DNA from: Curtobacterium sp. A7_M15
GTDB lineage: Bacteria > Actinomycetota > Actinomycetes > Actinomycetales > Microbacteriaceae
Length of the DNA: 39,527 nt
Direction: 5' to 3'
NCBI RefSeq assembly: GCF_030705415.1
Contig: NZ_JAUZED010000014.1
Location: forward strand, 9,565 to 49,091
The notes beneath the pieces were generated by a model. The model worked only from the letters and a program-made list of their open reading frames with translations. It ran no database searches and was not told the DNA's origin. This document shows positions 33,142-39,527 of this stretch, one piece after another. Made by a program: the position numbers and the translations under genes. Each line of letters starts with the position of its first letter. Position 1 is the first letter of the stretch.

Positions 33142-33144
33142 CCT
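33099..33144 (+). promoter_or_regulatory. ABC exporter promoter with perfect TGTCC-N7-GGACA dyad
   Basis: The dyad at 33099-33115 ends 23 bp before TAGCCT (33139-33144), itself six bases from the GTG start. The whole promoter is embedded in the 3' end of STAND regulator 2, and the -10 box overlaps its stop codon. Confidence 0.7.
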
Positions 33145-33150
33145 GCGACG

Positions 33151-33894
33151 GTGCGAGGAGACACCGAGGACCCGCCCGTCGTCCGAGCCCGGGACATCGA
33201 GCACGCCTACCCCGGTCGCGAGGCCGTCCCCGTCCTGCGCGGAGTGTCGCTCGACGTCCGCCGCGGCGAGATGCTGGCGGTCGTCGGCCCGAGCGGCTCC
33301 GGGAAGAGCACGCTGCTCGCGTGTCTCTCGGGGCTCGAGCGCCCGCTCCGGGGCGCCGTGGAGATCGAGGGCACCGACATCGGCTCGCTCTCGCGACAGC
33401 GTTCGGCGCGGTTCCGCCGCGGTCGGGTCGGCTTCGTCTTCCAGTCGTACAACCTGATCCCGGCCCTCACCGCCCGTGAGAACGTCGCGCTGCCGGCACG
33501 CCTGGCGAAGCGTCCCGCGGACCGCAGGACGGTCGACGCCGCACTGGACGCCGTCGGGATGCTCGGCGACGCGCACCGGTACCCCGACGCGATGTCCGGC
33601 GGGCAGCAGCAGCGCGTGGCGATCGCGCGGACGCTCGTCGCCCGGCCCCGGGTCCTCTTCGCCGACGAGCCGACCGGGGCGCTCGACACCGTGGCCGGTG
33701 GCGCGGTGCTCGACCTGTTGCGCCAGACCGCCTCGGGCGAGCGGTCGGTCGTCATGGTGACGCACGACCTCGCGGCAGCGGCGCGTGCCGACCGCGTGGT
33801 CGTCCTGCGGGACGGCGTCGTCCACGCCGAGTTGGTCGCACCGGACGTCGACGCGCTCTTCGACGCGGTCGAACGCGCGGCGGCCCGCGCATGA
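33151..33894 (+). CDS. ABC transporter ATP-binding protein (MacB/LolD-like)
   Basis: A 247-residue ATPase subunit. Seen: Walker A VVGPSGSGKSTLL, Q-loop VGFVFQSYNLIPALTARENV, signature MSGGQQQRVAIARTL, Walker B VLFADEPTGALDTV, H-loop VMVTHDLAAAARAD. This is the MacB/LolD/BceA group that powers FtsX-type permeases. The transcript is leaderless (TAGCCT-N6-GTG). The stop overlaps the permease ATG by 4 bp. The start is 10 bp after the STAND regulator 2 stop. Likely an exporter of peptides, lipids or antimicrobials. Confidence 0.95.
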   Translation: MRGDTEDPPVVRARDIEHAYPGREAVPVLRGVSLDVRRGEMLAVVGPSGSGKSTLLACLSGLERPLRGAVEIEGTDIGSLSRQRSARFRRGRVGFVFQSYNLIPALTARENVALPARLAKRPADRRTVDAALDAVGMLGDAHRYPDAMSGGQQQRVAIARTLVARPRVLFADEPTGALDTVAGGAVLDLLRQTASGERSVVMVTHDLAAAARADRVVVLRDGVVHAELVAPDVDALFDAVERAAARA

Positions 33895-35225
33895 TCCTCG
33901 CCCGGCTGGCGGCGGCGGACCTCCGCACGTCGTGGCGCGTCTGGTCCGGCCTGTGCGCGGTGTGCGCGGTGGCCGCGGTGGCCGGCAGCGTCCCCGGCGT
34001 GCTCGTGGTCGGTGGCCTGCGCACCCCGGGCGTCCGGGGGCTGGCGCTGCTGTCCATCGCCGGGACGACCGCCGCGTTCGGACTCGTCGCGATCCTCGTG
34101 GTCGTGTCCGCCGTGGCGCGGCTCACCGCAGGACTCCTCGTGCGGACGTACGCCCTCTGGCAGCTCGCCGGCGTGACTCCCGGAGGGGTCAGGGTGACGG
34201 TGCTCGTGCAGACAGCACTCGTCGCCCTGCTCGGCGCCGTGGTCGGAGTGGCCGCAACGGGCGTCGTCGTCCCGGCCACCGTCGGTGCAGCCCTGGCCGG
34301 TGCTTCCGGGCTCGACGGCGTCCGGGTGGCCACTTCCCGGCTCGAGGCCTTCTCCGTGATCGCATCGACGGTCGTCGCCGCTGTCGTCGCCGGACTCGCG
34401 GGGAGCCGGCGCGCCGCCGCGACACCGGCGCTGCTCGGTGCCGGACCGGGGACGGACGGACACCGGCCGCCGATCCTCCCTGCGGCGGTCGCGGCGCTGC
34501 TGACGGCGCTCGCGGCGAGCATGCTCGCCGGACTCCCGGCTTCGGTCCCGCACGGTGCGGCGCCCGCGCTCCTGATCGGTCCGGGGCTGGTGGCGGCGGT
34601 CGCCGTCCTCGGAAGGTGGGTCGGCACGCCCGTCGTGCGACTGTGGACGGCGGTGGTCCCGGCGAACGCCTGGGTGTCCTTCGGTCTCGCACGGGCCGCG
34701 GTCCGGCGGGCCGCAGCCCGGAGCGACACGACGCTCGCCGCACTCCTGGTCGCCGTGGCACTGCCGACCGCGCTCGTCGGTGGCCAGCGGACCGCGGGCA
34801 CCGCGACCGGCGGTGACGCGACCGGGAGCGGCTCCGCGGTGACGACGGTCCTCGTCCTCAGCGGACCGGTCCTGCTCGCGGCCGTCGGAGCCGCAGCGAC
34901 GGCGGCGATGGCGTCCCGGGACCGGGCGCGCGAGCGCGAGCAGCTGCTGGCGGTGGGCGCGACCCCGGCGCTGCCGGTCGGTGTGGCAGCGCTCGAGGGC
35001 GTGGTCCTCGGGGTGAGCGGCACGCTCGTCGCAGCGGCCACGGTTGCCCTCTCCGTCACCGCGGAGTGGGGAGTGCTCGCGGGGCAGTACCCGTCGACCA
35101 GGCCGGTCCTCCCAGTCGGGCTCCTGCTGGCCATCGGTGGCTCGTGCACGGCACTGGTCGTCCTGACGTCCATCGTGCCCGCCCTGCCGGGGTGGACGCG
35201 GGAGCGGAACACCCCGCGCGACTGA
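33891..35225 (+). CDS. FtsX-like ABC transporter permease
   Basis: A 444-residue integral membrane protein with about ten hydrophobic segments, arranged as two FtsX-like repeats; TYALWQLAGVTPGGVRVTVLVQTALVALLGAVVG and REREQLLAVGATPALPVGVAALEGVVLGV are the paired coupling-helix/TM signatures. It lacks a large periplasmic MacB domain. It forms the transporter with the ATPase encoded just upstream (4-bp overlap). Cargo is unknown; the micro-genes downstream at 36034-36317 are possible but unproven cargo or partners. Confidence 0.9.
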   Translation: MILARLAAADLRTSWRVWSGLCAVCAVAAVAGSVPGVLVVGGLRTPGVRGLALLSIAGTTAAFGLVAILVVVSAVARLTAGLLVRTYALWQLAGVTPGGVRVTVLVQTALVALLGAVVGVAATGVVVPATVGAALAGASGLDGVRVATSRLEAFSVIASTVVAAVVAGLAGSRRAAATPALLGAGPGTDGHRPPILPAAVAALLTALAASMLAGLPASVPHGAAPALLIGPGLVAAVAVLGRWVGTPVVRLWTAVVPANAWVSFGLARAAVRRAAARSDTTLAALLVAVALPTALVGGQRTAGTATGGDATGSGSAVTTVLVLSGPVLLAAVGAAATAAMASRDRAREREQLLAVGATPALPVGVAALEGVVLGVSGTLVAAATVALSVTAEWGVLAGQYPSTRPVLPVGLLLAIGGSCTALVVLTSIVPALPGWTRERNTPRD

Positions 35226-35293
35226 GCGCGACGACCCACGCGTCCGGCGACCGTGCGCCGCACCGCCGGCAGTTCGACCGGACCGCGGGATGG

Positions 35294-35339
35294 TGTCCCC
35301 GGCGGGAGCACGATGCCCTCGGCGCGGGAGCCGTACGCT
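35294..35339 (+). promoter_or_regulatory. Orphan ligand-domain gene promoter with TGTCC-N7-GAGCA dyad
   Basis: TGTCC at 35294-35298 and GAGCA at 35306-35310, seven bases apart, end 23 bp before TACGCT (35334-35339). The right half-site is degenerate (3 of 5), but spacing and the N7 sequence CCGGCGG closely match the site at 26223 (CCGACGG). Confidence 0.5.
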
Positions 35340-35345
35340 CCGTCC

Positions 35346-35894
35346 GTGAGCACGGACGACTCGGCCGACCATCCACGAGCGCTGCTCGGCAGGCTCCTGC
35401 TGCCGTGGCGGACGGTCCCCGCCGTCGTCTACGACCGACACCTGACCGTCCGTGTGGCGAACGCGTTGGCCGGAGCCGTGCACCCGACGTTCCGGCCCGG
35501 AGAGAACCTCGCGCGGGCCGCGTTCCTGCGGACCGCGGGCGACAGCACGTTCCGCGCATCGCCGGAGCCGCCGGACACGGTCCCGCTGGCCGCGCGCGTC
35601 GTCGCGGAGCTGCGGCGCACCCTCGACGAGCACGACGAGGACCGCGGGTACGTCGAACTGGTCGGCGAACTCGCGGCCCGGAGCGAGGCCTTCGCCCGGC
35701 TCTGGGCGGACCCGGTCGCCGCCGAGCCGGCTGGGGTCGTCCGCTTCGACAACCCGGTGGTGGGTCGCGTGGCACTCGCCCACCACCGGTTCGCGGTGCC
35801 CGGTCCGGCGGGCGACACGTTGCTGCTGTGGCGTGGCGCGGACGAGGAGTCCGCTCGCCGCCTGACGAGCCTCGCCGACACCCTGGTCGACTGA
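35346..35894 (+). CDS. Stand-alone MmyB-type ligand-binding domain without HTH
   Basis: A 182-residue protein matching only the ligand-binding half of the MmyB-type regulators in this window: TVPAVVYDRHLTVRVANALAGAV, RSEAFARLWADPV, VGRVALAHHRFAVPGPAGDTLLLWRG. No helix-turn-helix precedes it. The GTG at 35346 follows TACGCT by six bases, so the short form is the intended product, not a truncated pseudogene. It could heterodimerise with, titrate or feed ligand to the two full-length regulators (inference). It sits 120 bp after the ABC permease. Confidence 0.85.
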   Translation: MSTDDSADHPRALLGRLLLPWRTVPAVVYDRHLTVRVANALAGAVHPTFRPGENLARAAFLRTAGDSTFRASPEPPDTVPLAARVVAELRRTLDEHDEDRGYVELVGELAARSEAFARLWADPVAAEPAGVVRFDNPVVGRVALAHHRFAVPGPAGDTLLLWRGADEESARRLTSLADTLVD

Positions 35895-35945
35895 ACGCCG
35901 GTCCGGGCCGCGACGAGCGGCACGGCCACCTGCCCCTACGGGGGA

Positions 35946-35991
35946 TGGTCCCCGGGGGGACACGTGCGGAGCAGACCACCGGCCGTAGCGT
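35946..35991 (+). promoter_or_regulatory. Micro-gene promoter with degenerate dyad ending in GGACA
   Basis: The left half is TGGTC (35946-35950, 3 of 5 matches) and the right half GGACA (35958-35962) is perfect. It ends 23 bp before TAGCGT (35986-35991). An overlapping GTCCCC/GGGGAC dyad at 35949-35961 may be the real recognition unit. Confidence 0.5.
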
Positions 35992-36033
35992 CGTCGGTGT
36001 CGCGACGACGTGACCCGATCGAGGAGACCTGCG

Positions 36034-36162
36034 ATGACGATCTCGTTCCCGCCCCTGCCCGCCGTGCTGCACGTGGGAGCGGGAGCCGCCAGCCCGACGC
36101 TGCAGACGCTGCTCCTGCCCGTGCCGACGCCCGTGACCGAAGTGCCCGGGGTCCGGCGGTGA
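36034..36162 (+). CDS. Micro-gene 1: 42-aa Pro/Val/Leu-rich peptide
   Basis: A 42-codon gene starting MTISFPPLPAVLHVG and ending in VPGVRR. Rich in Pro, Val, Leu and Ala, with no Cys, Lys or Trp. Support for coding: GGAG about eight bases before the ATG, an upstream promoter (TAGCGT at 35986-35991), 39 of 42 third codon positions G or C, and a GTGA overlap with the next gene. No family is recognised. It could be a secreted or leader peptide, a small regulator, or a modified-peptide precursor; no modification enzyme is nearby. Confidence 0.6.
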   Translation: MTISFPPLPAVLHVGAGAASPTLQTLLLPVPTPVTEVPGVRR

Positions 36163-36317
36163 ACGCGCTGCGGACGGTGCTGCACGTGCTCCGGGCGGAT
36201 CCGGACCAGTGGCGCCGACGGGGGCTGCGCTCACCCCGTGAGATCGCCGTCCTGGTGGCGGAGCGGTCGCTCCCCGACGACCCGTCGTACGGCGACTTCT
36301 TCGTCCCGTCCCCGTGA
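36159..36317 (+). CDS. Micro-gene 2: 52-aa basic/acidic peptide
   Basis: A 52-codon gene starting at GTG 36159, overlapping micro-gene 1 by 4 bp (GTGA), so translationally coupled. The product begins MNALRTVLHVLRADPDQW, has a basic middle, and ends DDPSYGDFFVPSP. About 48 of 52 third positions are G or C. The same frame stays open back to 35964, but that extension is low-complexity and would cross the promoter. Both micro-products share an xVLHVxxA segment. A strong terminator follows 11 bp after the stop. Function unknown. Confidence 0.65.
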   Translation: MNALRTVLHVLRADPDQWRRRGLRSPREIAVLVAERSLPDDPSYGDFFVPSP

Positions 36318-36328
36318 CCCCCACGTCG

Positions 36329-36358
36329 AACGGCCCGGCCCCTCGGGGCCGGGCCGTT
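36329..36358. terminator. Strong bidirectional hairpin terminator
   Basis: A perfect 13-bp stem (36329-36341 with 36346-36358) and CTCG tetraloop, with AA/TT at the stem base. It lies between micro-gene 2 (plus) and the convergent aldo/keto reductase (minus) and probably stops both transcripts. Confidence 0.85.
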
Positions 36359-36372
36359 CCGCTTCCCGAGCG

Positions 36373-37230
36373 TCAGGCAGCGCCGTCGAGCACCGCGACG
36401 TCGAGCGGGGACAGGACGACGGACGCCGCCCGGACGTTCTCCTCGAGGTGGTCGACGCTGGACGTCCCGGGGATCGGCAGCACGTTCGGGGCGTGCTGGA
36501 GCAACCACGCGAGGGCCACCTGCGACGGTGTGACACCGGCCCGTGCGGCCATGGCGCCGAGCGCTCCGGCCCCGCGCGTCAGCCCGCCGGTCGCCAGGGG
36601 GAACCACGGGATAAAGCCGATGCCGAGCTCCGCGGTGACCCGGACGAGGTCCTCCGAGGAACGCTCGACCAGGTTGTACAGGTTCTGCACCGTGGCGATC
36701 GGCACGATCCGCTGCGCGGCGAGGAGCTCGGCGACGCTCACCTCGCTGAGCCCGACGTGCCGGATCAGGCCCTGTGCACGGAGTGCTGCGAGGGTCCCGA
36801 GCTGCTCGTCGAGCGGGACACGCGGGTCGATCCGGTGCAGCTGGTACAGGTCGATCCGCTCGAGTCGTAGTCGGCGGAGGCTCCCCTGCACGGCGGCGCG
36901 CAGGTGTTCCGGACGACCGTCGACGATCCATTCGCCTCGTGGACCCCGGACGAACCCGCCCTTCGTCGCGATGACGACATCCGATCGGTACGGCGCCAGC
37001 GCCTCGCCGATGAGCCGTTCCGCGACCTCGGGCCCGTAGGCGTCCGCGGTGTCGACGAGCGTCACGCCGAGCTCGACGGCACGACGGAGCACTGCGCGGG
37101 CACCCTCGACATCGCGGGACGGGCCGAAGGCGTTCCGCCCGGCGAGCTGCATCGAACCGAAGCCGAGTCGGGCGACGGGCAGGTCACCGCCGATCAGGAA
37201 GGAGCCGGCGGTGGGCATGGGCGTGGTCAT
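36373..37230 (-). CDS. Aldo/keto reductase
   Basis: A 285-residue TIM-barrel NADPH-dependent carbonyl reductase. The catalytic tetrad is visible: Asp and Tyr in VDTADAYGPEVAERLIGEAL, Lys in VIATKGGFVR, His in LYQLHRIDP. The C-terminal coenzyme-site segment is VLPIPGTSSVDHLEENVRAA. Physiological substrate is unknown. ATG 37230 has AGGA six bases upstream; a second in-frame ATG lies at 37218. It follows the TehA-MFS fusion gene by 40 bp in the same direction and is probably cotranscribed. Confidence 0.94.
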   Translation of the reverse strand: MTTPMPTAGSFLIGGDLPVARLGFGSMQLAGRNAFGPSRDVEGARAVLRRAVELGVTLVDTADAYGPEVAERLIGEALAPYRSDVVIATKGGFVRGPRGEWIVDGRPEHLRAAVQGSLRRLRLERIDLYQLHRIDPRVPLDEQLGTLAALRAQGLIRHVGLSEVSVAELLAAQRIVPIATVQNLYNLVERSSEDLVRVTAELGIGFIPWFPLATGGLTRGAGALGAMAARAGVTPSQVALAWLLQHAPNVLPIPGTSSVDHLEENVRAASVVLSPLDVAVLDGAA

Positions 37231-37270
37231 GGTCGTCCTGTTGGTCAGTGCGGAAGGTCGAGGGGGCGGT

Positions 37271-39436
37271 TCACGCGGTGTGGACGGCCGTGCGTTCCCG
37301 GCGGGACCGCGCGGTCAGGCCGATCCCGGCGGCGACGGCGGCGATCGCCACGAGCGCGGCGTACGCGGCGCCGACCCCGGCGAGTCCGACGGACCCGGTG
37401 AAGAACCCGGCGACGAGCACCGGGACTCCGTAGGCGGCGTAGGCGACCAGGTAGACGGCGGCGAAGAGCCCGCCGCGCGTGGCGTTGTCGGCGAGCGGTC
37501 CGAGGATCCGTAGGGACGAGCCGAACGCAGCGCCCTGGCCCGCGCCGCCGATGACGGCGGCCACGATCAGGAGCGGGAGGTCCGCCGAGAGGATCGCGGT
37601 CCCGGCACCGATCGCGCCGAGCAGCAGGAGTGCCGCGCCGACCGCGGTGGCGATCCTGGCCGGGGCGCGTGAGAAGAGCATCCCGGCGACCGCGGCGGCG
37701 GCCGGCTGCAAGGCGATGACGGCTGCGCTGGCCGTCCCGCCGTCGATACCGAACACCCCGTCGTCGAGTCGCGGTCCGAGCCCGAGGAACAACCCGGAGA
37801 ACATCCAGCCCGCGACCGTCAGCGGCGCGAGGACGGCGAACCACGCTCGGGCCGCCCCGGGGACCGCGAGCACGGGCCGCAGGGACGCGAGCGCCCCGGC
37901 GTGCCGGTCTGCGGTCTCGTCGGCGGCGAGGACCGCGGCGATCCCCACGAGGAGGACGACCCCGAGCGTCAGGAAGACGGCGGCGGTGGGGTCGGGAGCG
38001 AACTGCGCGGCGATCCCACCGCCGAACGCCCCGAGCGCGAGTCCGCCGACGGGAGCGGCGCTCGTCAGGACGGTCATCGTGCGACGGTGCCGCTCGCTGG
38101 ACAGTTCGATGATGGCCGCCGTGAACGTGCTGGTGGCCGCGCCGGTGGCGACCCCCTGCACGGCCCGGGCCGCGATCACCCACCCGATCGAGTCCGCGAG
38201 CAGGAACAGGACGCTCGCGATCAGCATGAGGACGAGGGCCGCCGCCAGGACCGGTCGGCGCCCGATGTGGTCGGACAGCCGTCCGGCGACGAGCAGCGTC
38301 CCGAGCAGGGTGACGGCGTACACCGTGAACGCCGTGGTCAGCTGCCAGTCGGGGAATCCCCACGCCGACTGGTACACGACGAAGAGCGGGCTGCCGGCAC
38401 CCGCGCCGAACGCCACGGCGACGGACGCGACGACGACGCCGATCAGGGCGAGCCGACGGTACGAGGAGGAGCTCCGGCGCGAGCCGTCCGCCTCGGATCG
38501 GCGGAGCAGCCCCAAGGAGCGGACCGCGATGCTGCCGACGATGCCGGACGCGACCGCGACGACGATCCAGGCGAGGACGGTGCCGAGGACGCCCAGGTCC
38601 GCGATGGAGAGCAGTCGCACCGCGTACGTGGCGCTCGCCGCGGTCGTGAACGTCATGGCCCAGAACCCGATCGCGAACCCGCTCCGGGCGTAGCGGCGCA
38701 CGAGGAGGGCGTGGGGGAGCAGGAAGGCGACCATGGTGCCGGCGAGGGCGGTGTGGACGAGGGAGGGCGCGCCTCCCGTCATGGTCCACCAGGCGTTGCC
38801 GGCGACCGCCGGCGGCGCGGACAGGATGGCCAGCGTCGGCAGCAGCGGTGCCGGCACTGCGGGGCCGGTCGCGAAGCGGGCGATGAGCACCGAGCCCACG
38901 AGCAGCCAGAACAGCACCCCGGTCGCGAAGTACCCGAGCGCCAGGTCGTGGTGGCCGATCGCGGCGAGTGCCTGCGCGCTCAGGAGGGAGGCGGCCACGG
39001 TCGGGAGCAGGTAGCCCCCGTGCAGGGCACCGGCGTCGCGGGGGGAGGTCAGCAGGTCGGTGACGAACCAGGCACCGAAGGCCGTGGTGAGTGCCAGCAT
39101 CAGCCACACGCCGACCGCACCGGCGACGGGCGCCCAGGTCGCGAGGTGGGCCGCGAGCAGCGAGCCCACGGCGGGGACGAGCGCGGCGAACGGTCCGAGG
39201 ACGGGGTGGCGGAGGTCGGCGGCGATCGCGCGGACACCGCCGGGGCGGCGGAGGTACCGGACGATGGTGACGATCCAGGCGATCGCTGCGGCGGCCCAGA
39301 GGACCTCGCCGACGGCGGTGGGCGCACCGAGCAGGGCCGCGGCAGCCGTCCAGGTGCCCGCCAGTCCGGCGGTGCCGAACGCGATGCCGAAGGTGTTGAG
39401 GGGGAGTCTCGGGCGCTCCGTGGCCGTGGTGTTCAT
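37271..39436 (-). CDS. TehA/SLAC1-type channel fused to an MFS transporter
   Basis: A 721-residue polytopic protein with about 22 hydrophobic segments. Residues about 12-325 resemble the TDT family (TehA tellurite-resistance/SLAC1 anion channel, usually 10 TM; LPLNTFGIAFGTAGLAGTW, HPVLGPFAALVPAVGS, GALHGGYLLPTVAASL). A short Ser/Arg-rich linker (about 325-345) leads to a complete 12-TM MFS carrier (about 345-705) with motif A-like VAGRLSDHIGRRPVL and AARAVQGVATGAATSTF. The frame is uninterrupted. ATG 39436 has AGGAGG five bases upstream. The two halves are normally separate proteins. Substrates unknown. Probably cotranscribed with the aldo/keto reductase. Confidence 0.85.
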   Translation of the reverse strand: MNTTATERPRLPLNTFGIAFGTAGLAGTWTAAAALLGAPTAVGEVLWAAAAIAWIVTIVRYLRRPGGVRAIAADLRHPVLGPFAALVPAVGSLLAAHLATWAPVAGAVGVWLMLALTTAFGAWFVTDLLTSPRDAGALHGGYLLPTVAASLLSAQALAAIGHHDLALGYFATGVLFWLLVGSVLIARFATGPAVPAPLLPTLAILSAPPAVAGNAWWTMTGGAPSLVHTALAGTMVAFLLPHALLVRRYARSGFAIGFWAMTFTTAASATYAVRLLSIADLGVLGTVLAWIVVAVASGIVGSIAVRSLGLLRRSEADGSRRSSSSYRRLALIGVVVASVAVAFGAGAGSPLFVVYQSAWGFPDWQLTTAFTVYAVTLLGTLLVAGRLSDHIGRRPVLAAALVLMLIASVLFLLADSIGWVIAARAVQGVATGAATSTFTAAIIELSSERHRRTMTVLTSAAPVGGLALGAFGGGIAAQFAPDPTAAVFLTLGVVLLVGIAAVLAADETADRHAGALASLRPVLAVPGAARAWFAVLAPLTVAGWMFSGLFLGLGPRLDDGVFGIDGGTASAAVIALQPAAAAVAGMLFSRAPARIATAVGAALLLLGAIGAGTAILSADLPLLIVAAVIGGAGQGAAFGSSLRILGPLADNATRGGLFAAVYLVAYAAYGVPVLVAGFFTGSVGLAGVGAAYAALVAIAAVAAGIGLTARSRRERTAVHTA

Positions 39437-39461
39437 GCTGCCTCCTGCGGTGGTGCGCTGT

Positions 39462-39478
39462 AACCATCCAGAGTGGTT
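39462..39478 (-). promoter_or_regulatory. Operator-like dyad upstream of the TehA-MFS fusion
   Basis: AACCA-N7-TGGTT, 25 bp upstream of the ATG and overlapping the likely promoter. This is the position and size expected for a TetR/MarR-type repressor site. The regulator would lie beyond the window end. Confidence 0.55.
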
Positions 39479-39499
39479 GCGTATTCCGGCGTCGCCGGA

Positions 39500-39527
39500 G
39501 ACGGTCGGGGGGGGCGCGGGGGGGGCC
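39500..39527. other. Poly-G low-complexity contig end
   Basis: Runs of nine and eight G residues interrupted by CGC close the window. Like the poly-G/C at the left end, this is a likely assembly or sequencing break rather than biological sequence; base-level accuracy is doubtful. Confidence 0.6.

Noticed and set aside
35964-36317. A single 117-codon gene in place of micro-gene 2
   Set aside because: Its upstream half is low-complexity, overlaps micro-gene 1 in another frame and spans the promoter; the GTGA junction fits coupled small genes better.
25317-36317. The regulator/exporter block as a classical secondary-metabolite cluster
   Set aside because: No synthase, peptide-modifying or core biosynthetic enzyme is present; only regulators, an exporter, a pseudo-hydrolase and tiny genes.

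Overview
The window is very GC-rich with almost exclusively G/C third codon positions, many GTG starts and many leaderless genes. It looks like a chromosomal contig from a high-GC actinobacterium. Protein flavour points to Microbacteriaceae, perhaps Curtobacterium, but that is an inference and no rRNA marker is present. Both ends run into poly-G/poly-C sequence, as expected where an assembly breaks at GC hairpins. About 37 protein genes and one tRNA-Gln(UUG) are supported. No insertion sequence, CRISPR array or prophage was seen.

Left part (1-12.2 kb): an unusually large 14-TM drug exporter with an operator-like palindrome at its start; phosphoglucomutase; a small repeat-tailed protein; a minus-strand block running S-methyl-5'-thioadenosine phosphorylase > sugar epimerase, then GT2 glycosyltransferase > DUF2064 transferase > methyltransferase, mostly with 4-bp start/stop overlaps and interrupted by a 500-bp repeat-rich gap; then, divergently, the molybdenum cofactor operon moeA-moaC-mogA-moaE with every junction overlapping.

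Middle part (12.2-25.3 kb): two small membrane proteins, a lone AAA/STAND-like ATPase with an AT-rich promoter, an ABC-F ATPase, and then a dense detoxification-type stretch. This stretch holds two VOC proteins, two MarR regulators, two quinone-reductase-like MDR enzymes, a GlxA/AraC regulator, an NTF2-like protein, an enoyl-CoA hydratase-like protein, an SDR and a covalent-FAD oxidase.

Right part (25.3-39.5 kb): a regulatory block with two paralogous XRE regulators carrying MmyB-type ligand domains and two paralogous HTH-NB-ARC-TPR (STAND) regulators. It also holds an SRPBCC plus metallo-beta-lactamase-fold fusion that has lost metal ligands, a two-gene ABC exporter, an orphan MmyB ligand domain without HTH, and two tiny coupled genes (42 and 52 codons). 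After a strong terminator come an aldo/keto reductase and a TehA-MFS double-transporter fusion.

The most interesting signal is a shared promoter element. A 17-bp dyad, TGTCC-N7-GGACA, ends 22-23 bp upstream of a TAnnnT -10 box at seven promoters between 18.6 and 36 kb. It links the MDR enzyme, the hydratase-like gene, VOC protein 2, the SRPBCC/MBL fusion, the ABC exporter, the orphan ligand domain and the micro-gene pair into one putative local regulon. The fixed geometry suggests an activator, and the MmyB-type regulators inside the block are the natural candidates. This rests on visual reading only.
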